Below, piece by piece: positions 17,183 to 26,522 of a stretch of DNA of 64,000 nt (the first letter of the stretch is position 1; each line of letters opens with the position of its first letter). The notes beneath the pieces were generated by a model. That model was not told where the DNA came from, did not search any database, and saw only the letters and a program-made list of their open reading frames with translations. The DNA comes from Eisenbergiella tayi (GTDB lineage: Bacteria > Bacillota > Clostridia > Lachnospirales > Lachnospiraceae). Where the stretch lies: the NCBI RefSeq assembly GCF_001881565.1, contig NZ_MPDJ01000004.1, positions 680,185 to 744,184 of the forward strand. Direction: 5' to 3'. Both the position numbers and the translations under genes were made by a program.

Positions 17183-17258
17183 ATTATAGCGGCCGTTCCC
17201 TGCATTTTTTGTCGGAATGACACATATTGTCTTCTGTATCCGTCTATAATTTTCGACA
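17183..17258 (-). promoter_or_regulatory. Spo0A-type promoter of spoIIGA-sigE
   Basis: On the minus strand a perfect 0A box TGTCGAA (17258-17252), a second 0A-like site in the opposite orientation (TGTCGGA on the plus strand, 17210-17216) overlapping the -35 position, and a TATAAT -10 (17188-17183). There is no good -35 hexamer 17 nt upstream. This is how the Spo0A-activated spoIIG promoter is built in Bacillus. Confidence 0.65.
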
Positions 17259-17283
17259 AAATAGAACCGCCCAGCGGCGGTTC
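17258..17283 (-). terminator. Second hairpin-terminator between ftsZ and spoIIGA
   Basis: GAACCGCC/GGCGGTTC stem (17283-17276 with 17271-17264), followed on the minus strand by TATTTTG. It lies between the ftsZ terminator and the spoIIGA promoter and probably backs up termination. Confidence 0.55.
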
Positions 17284-17311
17284 ATTCAGAGAATTGCTTC
17301 ACTCAGGGCAC

Positions 17312-17345
17312 AAAAAAAGCCGGATCCGTAAATTCGGATCCGGCT
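17312..17345 (-). terminator. Intrinsic terminator of ftsZ
   Basis: Perfect AGCCGGATCCG/CGGATCCGGCT stem on the minus strand followed by seven T residues, 49 nt after the ftsZ stop codon. Confidence 0.93.
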
Positions 17346-17393
17346 GCTTTATGCATCGGAAGAACATTTCTGTCCTTTAACGTTTATATGGAA

Positions 17394-18587
17394 TTATTTT
17401 TTCTGAAGGAAATCAGGAATCTTAAGGGACTTCTCTTCCACGTTGCTTCTCAGATTGCCGGGCTTATGTATTCCTGTATAGTTGGGAGCGGGGGCAACCG
17501 GCTTGGTTCCGGCTGCAGGAGCAGGGGAAACCGGGGTGTAAGGCCTTGTTCCCATTCCGGGCTGCACAGGCTTCACAGGCGACTGCTGGGGCTTCACGCT
17601 GAACTGGGAGCCGAATTTATTCTGCGACTGCTGGGGCTTGTCATCCAGTCCGGTGGCAATAACGGTAATCTGGCAGGTATCCGGTGTGGAATCATCATAC
17701 ATGGCACCAAAAATGATATTAACGTCATCTCCGGTAAGCTGCTGTACGTAGCTTGCCGCGTCATCCGCATCATACATGGAAATGTCACCGCTGACATTGA
17801 TGATAACATCGGTGGCTCCTGCGATAGTTGTTTCAAGCAGCGGGCTTTCCACAGCCATCTTGACTGCTTCGCTCGCCTTATCATCACCCTTGCCGTGACC
17901 GATACCGATATGGGCAATTCCTTTTTCTTTCATAACGGTCTGTACATCGGCGAAGTCAAGATTGATGACAGCCGGTACATTGATCAGATCCGTAATTCCC
18001 TGTACGGCCTGCTGAAGGACTTCATCCGCCTTCTTAAGCGCTTCCGGCATGGTTGTCCTTCTGTCCACGATCTCAAGGAGCTTGTCATTGGGGATAACAA
18101 TCAGGGTATCAACACTGTCCTTCAGACGCTCGATACCATTCAAAGCATTCGTCATACGTGTTCTTGCCTCAAAACGGAAAGGCTTGGTAACAACACCTAC
18201 GGTAAGGATTCCCATTTTCTTGGCAATTCCCGCGATAACAGGCGCCGCGCCCGTTCCGGTACCGCCTCCCATTCCGCACGTGACAAATACCATATCCGAA
18301 CCCGTCAGTGCATTGGTGATCTCATCCGTACTCTCTTCCGCCGCCTTCGCACCGATTTCCGGCTTGGCGCCGGCTCCCAGTCCCTTGGTCAGCTTTTCTC
18401 CGATCTGAAGCAGCTTGGGCGCCTTGCAAAGCTGAAGCGCCTGCTTGTCCGTATTAACTCCTACAAAATCAACACCATCGATTTTTTCATCGATCATTCT
18501 ATTAACAGCATTATTGCCCGCACCGCCAACACCAACAACAATGATTTTAGCGGCAGACTCAGCGTCATTTGTCTTAATTTCCAGCAA
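17394..18587 (-). CDS. ftsZ: Cell division protein FtsZ
   Basis: Tubulin-like GTPase that forms the cytokinetic ring. 397 residues: GTPase domain with VGVGGAGNNAVNRM (about 18-31) and the tubulin signature GGGTGTGAAP (about 106-115), a T7 synergy-loop segment (NLDFADVQTVM), a Pro/Gln-rich variable linker (about 320-380) and the C-terminal binding peptide KIPDFLQKK. GTG/ATG at 18587 follows GGAGGAACAACC. No ftsA is adjacent. It is the last gene of the dcw run before a terminator. Confidence 0.97.
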   Translation of the reverse strand: MLEIKTNDAESAAKIIVVGVGGAGNNAVNRMIDEKIDGVDFVGVNTDKQALQLCKAPKLLQIGEKLTKGLGAGAKPEIGAKAAEESTDEITNALTGSDMVFVTCGMGGGTGTGAAPVIAGIAKKMGILTVGVVTKPFRFEARTRMTNALNGIERLKDSVDTLIVIPNDKLLEIVDRRTTMPEALKKADEVLQQAVQGITDLINVPAVINLDFADVQTVMKEKGIAHIGIGHGKGDDKASEAVKMAVESPLLETTIAGATDVIINVSGDISMYDADDAASYVQQLTGDDVNIIFGAMYDDSTPDTCQITVIATGLDDKPQQSQNKFGSQFSVKPQQSPVKPVQPGMGTRPYTPVSPAPAAGTKPVAPAPNYTGIHKPGNLRSNVEEKSLKIPDFLQKK

Positions 18588-18683
18588 AGGTTGTTCCTCC
18601 TTTAGATATCCATATAAACTTCACAGTTCTTATCATATAATTATTTTGCAAAGAACGCAATATCTTTTTTCATTTTCTTCTAC

Positions 18684-19700
18684 TTATTTATCCTGTTCAA
18701 ACGACACATTGGAGCCGCTTCCGGCATAATTTTCCATTCGGAATACTCCTTTCTTTCCTTCTGCCGCCGGGAGTATCTGCTTCAGCCTGGCAATTTTTTC
18801 TTCCACATTGTCATCATTTCCCAGTTTTGCCCGGACATCTCCAAAATACAATGTCATTTCATACGCGTCATCGAAATAAATCTTGTCCGCGCTGATCTCA
18901 TATTTGGATAAAATCTGGGTCATATACAGGATTTCCTTAAACACCTCCTGATTTTCCACCGGAAGAGGTTCATACAGCACGACATGATTGAAGTTGATGC
19001 CCGTCACCTGGGGGATTCCCTCCGTTTTGGTATCGGAAGCCTCCACAACAGTGCCGTCTTTGTCAAAATACATATACTTGTCCAGATATTCCACATAACC
19101 GGCCACAGCCTTTTCATATACCACTATCCTTATCGTATCCGGGGCCACAACCTTTACATCCATTTTTTCTATGAAGGGAATTCCTTTTATTCCCTTATTT
19201 TTATACTTCAGAGACAGATACAGGGAATTATCGCCCAGCTTCTCAGAAGTGACTAACGCTATGATTTCCTCATTCGTATAATGGACATTGCCTTCCACAT
19301 ATATGTATTTCACATGATAATGGCTGCTTATGTACAACAGCGCACCTGCGGCCGTCAGCAGCAGGGCCGCTGCAATGCCCAGGACAATCAGCCTCTTTCT
19401 GCCCCCTTCATTCTGCAAGGTGCCCAGGCTGCCCGTATACGGCGATGAACGGCTGTTCTTCGCCGTACCCGCATTCCCCGTTACCAGACGAAGCTTGTTT
19501 CCGGTGGAAGTAGTGGCGGCCACACGGCCGATACTCCTGCTTCTGTCCGGGACCGTATTTTTTTTCGGAGGGGAAGCCGCCGGTTTTGCAGCACTTTTTT
19601 TCCCGGAGCCGCTGGCAGAGGCGGCAGAAGGTTTCCTGCCGCCGGCTTTCTCATTCCGGACACTTTTTTTCTTGTTTTTCTTTTTATTATCCGTTTTCAT
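18684..19700 (-). CDS. divIB: Cell division protein DivIB/FtsQ
   Basis: Bitopic divisome protein that links FtsL, FtsB-like and PBP partners. 338 residues: a long basic Lys/Ser/Ala-rich cytoplasmic tail (about 1-100), a membrane helix (RLIVLGIAAALLLTAAGALLY, about 102-122), a POTRA domain (VKYIYVEGNVHYTNEEIIALV, about 128-148 onward), then the beta domain and an acidic tail. It lies 14 bp after murA. The cytoplasmic tail is longer than in Bacillus DivIB. Confidence 0.9.
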   Translation of the reverse strand: MKTDNKKKNKKKSVRNEKAGGRKPSAASASGSGKKSAAKPAASPPKKNTVPDRSRSIGRVAATTSTGNKLRLVTGNAGTAKNSRSSPYTGSLGTLQNEGGRKRLIVLGIAAALLLTAAGALLYISSHYHVKYIYVEGNVHYTNEEIIALVTSEKLGDNSLYLSLKYKNKGIKGIPFIEKMDVKVVAPDTIRIVVYEKAVAGYVEYLDKYMYFDKDGTVVEASDTKTEGIPQVTGINFNHVVLYEPLPVENQEVFKEILYMTQILSKYEISADKIYFDDAYEMTLYFGDVRAKLGNDDNVEEKIARLKQILPAAEGKKGVFRMENYAGSGSNVSFEQDK

Positions 19701-19714
19701 TTACAGCCCCTATC

Positions 19715-20965
19715 CTACCAACTGTCTATATCCGCTCCCAACTGCGACAGGTCCCGGCAAATGTCTTCATAGCCCCTGTCAATAAAATAGCGGTTTGCCA
19801 CTTCTGTCATTCCGTCCGCACACAGGCCCGCCACCACAAGGGCGGCTCCGCCGCGCAGTTCACTGGCGGTCACATGGCAGCCTGACAGTCTCCGTCCGCC
19901 GGGTACACAGGCCACATCCCCCTTCACACGGATGCCGGTTCCCATTTTATTCAGTTCATCCACCACGCCGAACCTGCCGTTAAATATCGTCTCCCGCAGG
20001 GCACTTTTCCCTTCCGCCAGAGAAAGGGCTACCAGAAGGGGTGACTGCAGATCCGTCGGGAATCCCGGATAGCTTCGGGTTTCCACACAGCCGGGTGAAA
20101 AAAGGACTCCGCACCGCCGTATGAGCATGCCGTCCTGGCCTCTTCGGAGATTACAGCCCATTCGTATGGCCACATCTTCCATGGCTGTAAGCTGTCCCCG
20201 CGGCACATTCCTCAGGAATATTTCACCTCCGGCAGCAAGGCATGCACACATATAAGTCCCCGCCACAATCCTGTCGGACGGTACGGTAAAGCAGCAGGGA
20301 TGAAGCTTCCTGCCTCCCACCACCGTTATGCAGCCGGTCTCCTCTCCGCGTATATCAGCTCCCGCAGCTCTCAGGAACGCACACAGGCTGATTATTTCAG
20401 GCTCCAGCGCGCTTCCATGTATGCAGGTTATCCCTTCTGCAGCCGTCGCCGCCATGATAAGATTCTCCGTGGCTCCCACACTGGGAAACTCCAGTGAAAT
20501 ATCGGTGCCGTTCAGACGGACCGCCTGGGCTTCAAGCTCCTGCTCGCTGTCACTGTAACAGACTCCCAGACGTTCCAGTGCCTTCAGATGAATATCAATC
20601 GGCCTGTCTCCAATGACGCAGCCGCCCGGATAATGCAAAGACACTTCACCGATTCTTCCCAGCATAGGACCCATCAGCATTACGGAGGAACGCATCGTGG
20701 TCACATATTCTTCCGGCAGCCGGCTGGTTTTTACAGCCGACGCATCTATGCGTACTTCATTTTTGTCCCACACCACAATACATCCGATGGTTTCCAGGAT
20801 ACGACACATAAATTCCACATCGGCTATGTGGGGACAATTCTTAAGTACACTGATTCCAGGGATTAAAAGAGCCGCTGCCATAATCGGCAGCGCTGCATTT
20901 TTCGATCCCTGGATCGTAGCTTCGCCGTACAAAGGCGCGTTTCCGCTGATATAAATAGACTTCAA
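19715..20965 (-). CDS. murA: UDP-N-acetylglucosamine 1-carboxyvinyltransferase
   Basis: First committed step of peptidoglycan synthesis (PEP plus UDP-GlcNAc). At 416 residues it is the usual length. The fosfomycin-target cysteine is present in YPGGCVIGDRPIDIHLKALE (about 112-131), and the N-terminal GSKNAALPIMAAALL holds the catalytic lysine. It sits inside the dcw cluster between ftsW/spoVE and divIB. Firmicutes often carry a second murA elsewhere. Confidence 0.95.
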   Translation of the reverse strand: MKSIYISGNAPLYGEATIQGSKNAALPIMAAALLIPGISVLKNCPHIADVEFMCRILETIGCIVVWDKNEVRIDASAVKTSRLPEEYVTTMRSSVMLMGPMLGRIGEVSLHYPGGCVIGDRPIDIHLKALERLGVCYSDSEQELEAQAVRLNGTDISLEFPSVGATENLIMAATAAEGITCIHGSALEPEIISLCAFLRAAGADIRGEETGCITVVGGRKLHPCCFTVPSDRIVAGTYMCACLAAGGEIFLRNVPRGQLTAMEDVAIRMGCNLRRGQDGMLIRRCGVLFSPGCVETRSYPGFPTDLQSPLLVALSLAEGKSALRETIFNGRFGVVDELNKMGTGIRVKGDVACVPGGRRLSGCHVTASELRGGAALVVAGLCADGMTEVANRYFIDRGYEDICRDLSQLGADIDSW

Positions 20966-21066
20966 TGGTCCACCTTCCCGGATTTTATTCAGAATAGAAC
21001 TATTCTATCCTATGCGGGAGAAGGCATCTTGACACCTTGTACAGGCAAATTTCTTCCCTGACGGGC

Positions 21067-22221
21067 CTATATGTTCTTCAGCTTAATTCCCTTCGCCACA
21101 CTCAGGACAAGTCCGATTTCTACCATCAGGAACATGACCGAGGAGCCTCCGTAGCTGATAAAGGGCAGCGATATCCCTGTATTGGGTATCGTATTGGTTA
21201 CAACGGCAATATTCAGGATTACCTGTATGGCAATATGGCCCATAACGCCCACAACGAGCAGCGCCCCGAATAAATCCGAGGAATTATTGGCTATTACCAT
21301 AAAACGCCATATCAGGAGGACAAAAAGGAGAATGACCGCAATCCCTCCGAACAATCCCAGCTCCTCGCAGATAATGGAAAAAATCATATCATTCTGCGCC
21401 TCCGGCAGGAAGCCCAGCTTCTGCATACTCTGTCCCAGCCCCTTTCCGAATATTCCCCCGGAGCCTATGGCGTATAATGCCTGCAGGGTCTGGAAGCCTG
21501 TTCCCGAAGCATAATCCTCCGGATTCAGCCAGGCAAGGATACGGCCGCCGCGGAATCCCAGGTCACTGTGCTCCATCTGGATAATGGCGAAAACAAGGGC
21601 TGCAACCGCGGCAACTCCCGCCGCTCCCATGAGGACGAAACGCTTGTAATCCGGACTTGCCACAAACAGCATGAGGAGGGCAATGCCGAAAATGATGATG
21701 GCGGAACTCATATTGTTGGTAATTTTCCAAACCATCACACAAATCGGCACCGGGATCATCAGCACCATCCAGAAGCCTCTTCCCGTCCGGATCCCTTTCC
21801 CCATTTTACAGATAAAGCTTGCCAGAAACAGAATCATACAGAGCTTGGCTATTTCCGCAGGCTGCACAGAAAGCCCCAGGTTCAGCCATCTTCTGGCGCC
21901 GTTTGCCTCAATGCCCAGAGGTGTGAGAACCAGCACGATCAATATCGCCGACACAAAATATCCCAGTGTCGCAAACCTTTCCCAAAAATGATAGGGGATA
22001 TTCGCCACAACAATCATGGCAAAAAAACCCATAACCGCCGCAAACGCCTGATGCTTCAGATAATAAGCCTCATCATACTTCAGATTGGCCGATATCGACG
22101 CTTCATATGAGCTGGTGGAATACACCATGATCAGCCCGAAGCCTAACAGGAACAGCACGATAAATAACAGGGTATAATCAAAAAAATATTCAGACTGCTT
22201 TCTGTTTTTTCTGGATGCCAC
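21067..22221 (-). CDS. SEDS glycosyltransferase FtsW/SpoVE
   Basis: A 384-residue polytopic protein (about ten helices) that polymerises lipid II together with a class B PBP. Signatures: LLFIVLFLLGFGLIMVYSTS at the N-terminus, GARRWLNLGLSVQPAEIAKL (about 107-126) and the C-terminal ISLPFISYGGSSVMF. Position between murD and murA matches spoVE or ftsW. As the only SEDS gene here, its division or spore-cortex role cannot be decided. Confidence 0.92.
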   Translation of the reverse strand: MASRKNRKQSEYFFDYTLLFIVLFLLGFGLIMVYSTSSYEASISANLKYDEAYYLKHQAFAAVMGFFAMIVVANIPYHFWERFATLGYFVSAILIVLVLTPLGIEANGARRWLNLGLSVQPAEIAKLCMILFLASFICKMGKGIRTGRGFWMVLMIPVPICVMVWKITNNMSSAIIIFGIALLMLFVASPDYKRFVLMGAAGVAAVAALVFAIIQMEHSDLGFRGGRILAWLNPEDYASGTGFQTLQALYAIGSGGIFGKGLGQSMQKLGFLPEAQNDMIFSIICEELGLFGGIAVILLFVLLIWRFMVIANNSSDLFGALLVVGVMGHIAIQVILNIAVVTNTIPNTGISLPFISYGGSSVMFLMVEIGLVLSVAKGIKLKNI

Positions 22222-22266
22222 GCAATCACTCCTTCAGATTATTGTAACTGTTCCGTACCTTCACAG

Positions 22267-23619
22267 TTACAGATTATTCACATATTCCTTGAACATATTT
22301 CCCCTCACCTCATAATTGGGGAACATCCCCCAGCTGGCACAGGCAGGAGAAAGCAGCACTGCGTCTCCGGATACCGCGTTTTTCACGCAGATTTCCATAC
22401 ATTCTTCGAATGTATCTGCGAAAACAATGTTGGTAAGACCATGTTTTCTGGCACATTCCGCTATTTTTTCCTTTGTCTGTCCTATGAGTACGAGAAGCTT
22501 GACTTTTCCGTCAAAGGCCTCCACCCACTCATCGTATTCATTCTGTTTATCATAACCGCCGCCGATCAATATGGTAGGACGGTTCATGGCACGGATTCCC
22601 TTAATGGCCGCATCCGGGTTGGTTCCCTTGGAATCATTGTAATACACCACCCCATCTTTTTCAGCCACATATTCTATCCGGTGCTCCACCGCCTGAAAAT
22701 GCTTTACCGTATTAATTATATTCGCCATGGGCACTCCGTATGCCGCCGACATGGCAATCGCCGCCATAACATTTTCCACATTATGCGTGCCGATAAGCTT
22801 CATTTCGTTGATATTCAGCAGCTTTTCCGTCACACCCCCGATGCTGCGGATGATGTCCTCTCCCTCCAGATAATAGCCCTCAGCAAGCTTTTCCGCGGAG
22901 GAAAACCAGATGACGGATGCCGGACAGCGTTCTCCGAAAGCCCTCGTATAAGGATCCTCATAATTAAGGACACAGGTATCTTCCTTCGTCTGGTTCTTTG
23001 TTATGGATTCCTTAACCGCCGCATAGTTTTCCATGGTATGATGGCGGTTCAGATGATCCGGCGTTATATTCAGGACTGCCGACACCGACGGGTGGAAATC
23101 CACTGTGGTTTCCAGCTGGAAACTGCTGATCTCCGCTACCGTCACGCTGTCCTCCCTGGTATTCAAAGCTTCCAGCGTATAAGGGTTTCCAATATTCCCA
23201 ACCACAAATACAGATTCGTAATAATCCCGCATGATCTGACCGGTAAGAGCCGTTGTGGTTGTCTTTCCGTTCGTCCCGGTAATGGCTATCACCTTTCCTT
23301 TGGAAAAAGCGTAGCCCAGCTCCACTTCACCCCAGACAGGGATACCCTTGTCCCTGAATTTTTCCACAAAAGGGGTATCCACCGGAACGCCCGGGCTTAA
23401 TACCGCCAGCTCCAGTTCATCAAGAATCCCTTCCGGAAGAGTTCCGGTAATCACTTCTATCTCCGCATCAGGAAGCTTTTTTTTCACTTCCTCCGCATCC
23501 GTATCCTTATTTTCATCAAACAAAACCGGCGCCGCTTTTTCCTTTGCCAGCAATGCGGCAGCCGCAATACCGCTTTTCCCGGTGCCGACTACCAAGACCT
23601 TCTTACCTTCAACGTTCAT
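22267..23619 (-). CDS. murD: UDP-N-acetylmuramoylalanine--D-glutamate ligase
   Basis: Adds D-glutamate to UDP-MurNAc-L-Ala. The 450 residues have an N-terminal Rossmann-like UMP site (VLVVGTGKSGIAAAALLAKE), the ATP loop GTNGKTTTTALTG (about 115-127), the NITPDHLNRH motif and a C-terminal domain with YYNDSKGTNPDAAIKGI (about 308-324). It starts 30 bp after mraY within the dcw operon. Confidence 0.96.
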   Translation of the reverse strand: MNVEGKKVLVVGTGKSGIAAAALLAKEKAAPVLFDENKDTDAEEVKKKLPDAEIEVITGTLPEGILDELELAVLSPGVPVDTPFVEKFRDKGIPVWGEVELGYAFSKGKVIAITGTNGKTTTTALTGQIMRDYYESVFVVGNIGNPYTLEALNTREDSVTVAEISSFQLETTVDFHPSVSAVLNITPDHLNRHHTMENYAAVKESITKNQTKEDTCVLNYEDPYTRAFGERCPASVIWFSSAEKLAEGYYLEGEDIIRSIGGVTEKLLNINEMKLIGTHNVENVMAAIAMSAAYGVPMANIINTVKHFQAVEHRIEYVAEKDGVVYYNDSKGTNPDAAIKGIRAMNRPTILIGGGYDKQNEYDEWVEAFDGKVKLLVLIGQTKEKIAECARKHGLTNIVFADTFEECMEICVKNAVSGDAVLLSPACASWGMFPNYEVRGNMFKEYVNNL

Positions 23620-23649
23620 TTTCTACCTCCCAAGCGGCACCGCCGCGTT

Positions 23650-24606
23650 TTACATGGCTATTAATGCCACCAGGCACAGAATCGCCGTAATAATGGAAAA
23701 TACTGCAACTATCCTTGTTTCGGACCATCCGCCCAGTTCAAAATGATGATGAAGAGGCGCCATCCGGAATAACCGTTTTCCCCCGGTCACTTTGAAATAC
23801 ACGACCTGAAGGATGACGGACACCACCTCTATCACATAAATAAAACCGATTATCGGTATAAAAAGCTGAAGCTGCATCATATATGCAGATGCCGCCACAA
23901 ATCCCCCTAAAGCAAGAGATCCGGTATCTCCCATAAAAACGCTTGCCGGATATACATTAAAAAGCAGGAAGCCCATCAGGGCTCCCGCCACCGCGCAGGT
24001 AATGGGTTCGATCCTCGTCCCCGTACCAATAGCCGCCGCAGACAGGAAGCTGGCAGCCAGCACGGTAACACTGGCAGCCAGGCCGTCAAGCCCGTCGGTA
24101 AAATTAGCACCGTTTACCGTTCCTATTATAATAAAAAACAGAAGCGGTATATTCAGCCATCCCAAATCCAGCTCCACTCCCGGCATAAAGGGAATCTTTG
24201 CCGCCAGGCTGATATCGGTAACCTTCAGCAGATAATAGGCAAACAAACCGGTCACCACCAGCTGTCCCGCCATCTTTTGCAGGGGGGTAAGCCCCATGGA
24301 ACGCTTCAGAATCACCTTGATGTAGTCATCCAGAAATCCAATCAGCCCAAACCCCAGCGTGAGCAGGAGTATGGGTTTTATTTCCGGGTAATCCTTCATA
24401 TAAAAAAGAGAGGTAACAATCATTGCCGACAGGATCAAAATCCCGCCCATCGTAGGCGTTCCGTTTTTTTTCAAATGGCTTTTGGGCCCCTCATCCCTGA
24501 TGGTCTGCCCAGCCTTAAGTCTCTTTAGAAAAGGTATGATTACCGGCCCCAGCAATACGCTTACCAGAAACGACAGGAGCACCGGTATACAAACGGATAA
24601 ACTCAT
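23650..24606 (-). CDS. mraY: Phospho-N-acetylmuramoyl-pentapeptide transferase
   Basis: Transfers phospho-MurNAc-pentapeptide to undecaprenyl phosphate to make lipid I. 318 residues with about ten membrane helices. Conserved motifs: KSHLKKNGTPTMGGI (about 43-57), FLDDYIKV with the catalytic aspartates (about 91-98), NGANFTDGLDGLA (about 165-177) and APLHHHFELGGWSE near the C-terminus. Order spoVD-type PBP, mraY, murD is standard. Confidence 0.96.
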   Translation of the reverse strand: MSLSVCIPVLLSFLVSVLLGPVIIPFLKRLKAGQTIRDEGPKSHLKKNGTPTMGGILILSAMIVTSLFYMKDYPEIKPILLLTLGFGLIGFLDDYIKVILKRSMGLTPLQKMAGQLVVTGLFAYYLLKVTDISLAAKIPFMPGVELDLGWLNIPLLFFIIIGTVNGANFTDGLDGLAASVTVLAASFLSAAAIGTGTRIEPITCAVAGALMGFLLFNVYPASVFMGDTGSLALGGFVAASAYMMQLQLFIPIIGFIYVIEVVSVILQVVYFKVTGGKRLFRMAPLHHHFELGGWSETRIVAVFSIITAILCLVALIAM

Positions 24607-24661
24607 TTAACCTTTCCTGTGACTCTCCGTGTACAATAAGTACACTTGTCACCCTTTCCTT

Positions 24662-26416
24662 TCAATTTCCCTGCTGTTCTCGTACATTATAATCCAACTT
24701 TTCCAAATAAGGAAGGATATTCTCAAAAAGCTGACGCACCACCGGAGCCGACACCTGGCCGCCGTAATATACCCCCTGCGGGTTCGTCACAATTGCCAGG
24801 GCAAGCACCTGGGGATCGTCTGCCGGCGCGAAGCCCAGGAAGGAAGCGATATAACGCCCGGTGCCTCTTGGCAGTGTCTGGCTGGTCGCCGTCTTGCCTC
24901 CCACGCGGAAGCCTTCCACATATCCGTTCTTACCACCTCCGTTTTCCACCACCTGTTCCAGCATAAAACGCAGCTTCTCACAGGTGTCCTCCGATACAAT
25001 ACCGGTCGTGACCGGGTATTCGAAGGTATTCGTGACATTGCCTTCCTCATCCATGGTTTCCACCCCGAAATGAGGGGTAATCCGGTTCCCTCCGTTTATC
25101 AGGGAGGATACCGTTGTGGCAAGCTGAATGGGCGTTATCTGAAAGGACTGGCCGAAGGAAATGGTAGCCAGCTCCACCAGGCCGATATTTTCCAGCTTGT
25201 GCATGATCGTTCCGGCCTCTCCAGGCAAATCCACATTGGTTTTGTTCAGAAGCCCGAACTTATTAAAATATCTGTAATAATTGTCCGCTCCCAGACGCAG
25301 CCCCACCGTAACAAAAACAGGGTTGCAGGAATTCATGGTAGCCTGGACAAAGGTTTCTGCCCCGTGACCTGAGGTTTTATGGCACCGGATCTTGCGATCC
25401 TCCACCATAATATAACCGGGGCAGCTGAATGTATCTTCCATAGTCACCACTCCCTCCTCCAGTCCGGCTGCGGCAGTGATGATTTTAAAAATAGATCCCG
25501 GCTCATATGTATCATTAATACAGCCGTTTCGCCACATCTGATTCAGCAGATCCTGTTTTTCCTTTCCGGACAAACCCTCCGCCGCCGTGCCTTCCGGCAG
25601 GGTGAACGGTTCGTTCAGATTAAATTCCGGCACGTTTACCATTGCCAGGATTTCTCCGTTGTCCGGCTTCATCACCAGAATGGAAACACTCTCCGCCTCC
25701 TTCGCCGCCAGCACCTGATTGGCAAGCTGGGTGGCATATTGTTCAATATTCACATCCAGGCTGATATGGAGATCGTCACCGTTGACCGGCTCCACCCGGT
25801 CTTCCCCTTCCTTCGTCACCTCCACGCCTCTGGCGTCCGTCACTGTCAAAATGGTTCCCGGTTCTCCCTGGAGATATTCATCATATTTTACTTCCAGCCC
25901 CACAATTCCCTGGTTGTCTCCGCCGGTAAATCCCAGCACCTTGGAAGCCAGGCTGTCAAAGGGGTAATATCTCTTATAATCTTCATCCACCTTAACGCCG
26001 TCCAGCTGGTAGGCACGGATGGCATCCCCCACCGCTTTGTCCACATTGCTTTTTATCTTTTCAATGGCGGTGTATTTCTCCACCCTTTTTCTGACATAAT
26101 CCTCCTCCAGATCAAGCTCTCTGGCGAGTATCTCAACAACTTTGTCCGGATCCTTTATCTGGTTATGGATAACGGAAATGTTGCATACGGTTCTGTTATC
26201 CGCCAGCACTGTACCGGTCGCGTCAATGATCCTCCCTCTTTTGGCTTTGATATTTCTTTCCCTCTGATGGAGTTCCTCCGCCGCCTGAGTATAGTATGCT
26301 GACTGATAAACCATCAGATAAACAAGACGCCCTGTCAGTGCCACAAAAACCGCCAGACAGATAACAAAGGCCCAGACTGTTTTCTTTCTGTGGAATGTTT
26401 TGTTCTTCTCTTCCAT
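24662..26416 (-). CDS. Class B penicillin-binding protein (SpoVD type)
   Basis: A transpeptidase for septal or spore peptidoglycan, 584 residues: an N-terminal membrane helix (TVWAFVICLAVFVALTGRLV), a dimerisation domain (LHQRERNIKAKRGRIIDATG), then the transpeptidase domain with SxxK in EPGSIFKI and SxN in MNSCNPV. The third motif reads GGKTATSQ, so the usual KTG glycine is alanine (codons 24887-24895). No PASTA domain follows. It is adjacent to a second, longer class B PBP, upstream of mraY. Which is the sporulation copy is inferred from gene order only. Confidence 0.9.
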   Translation of the reverse strand: MEEKNKTFHRKKTVWAFVICLAVFVALTGRLVYLMVYQSAYYTQAAEELHQRERNIKAKRGRIIDATGTVLADNRTVCNISVIHNQIKDPDKVVEILARELDLEEDYVRKRVEKYTAIEKIKSNVDKAVGDAIRAYQLDGVKVDEDYKRYYPFDSLASKVLGFTGGDNQGIVGLEVKYDEYLQGEPGTILTVTDARGVEVTKEGEDRVEPVNGDDLHISLDVNIEQYATQLANQVLAAKEAESVSILVMKPDNGEILAMVNVPEFNLNEPFTLPEGTAAEGLSGKEKQDLLNQMWRNGCINDTYEPGSIFKIITAAAGLEEGVVTMEDTFSCPGYIMVEDRKIRCHKTSGHGAETFVQATMNSCNPVFVTVGLRLGADNYYRYFNKFGLLNKTNVDLPGEAGTIMHKLENIGLVELATISFGQSFQITPIQLATTVSSLINGGNRITPHFGVETMDEEGNVTNTFEYPVTTGIVSEDTCEKLRFMLEQVVENGGGKNGYVEGFRVGGKTATSQTLPRGTGRYIASFLGFAPADDPQVLALAIVTNPQGVYYGGQVSAPVVRQLFENILPYLEKLDYNVREQQGN

Positions 26417-26522
26417 TGGAAAACCTCATAAAGCGGTAATTGATACAATCTATTACCGGATTTATGAGGTTATTCTCATTTTAACCTTCTTTTGTATGAA
26501 AAGATTCCGGAAAAACCAATTA

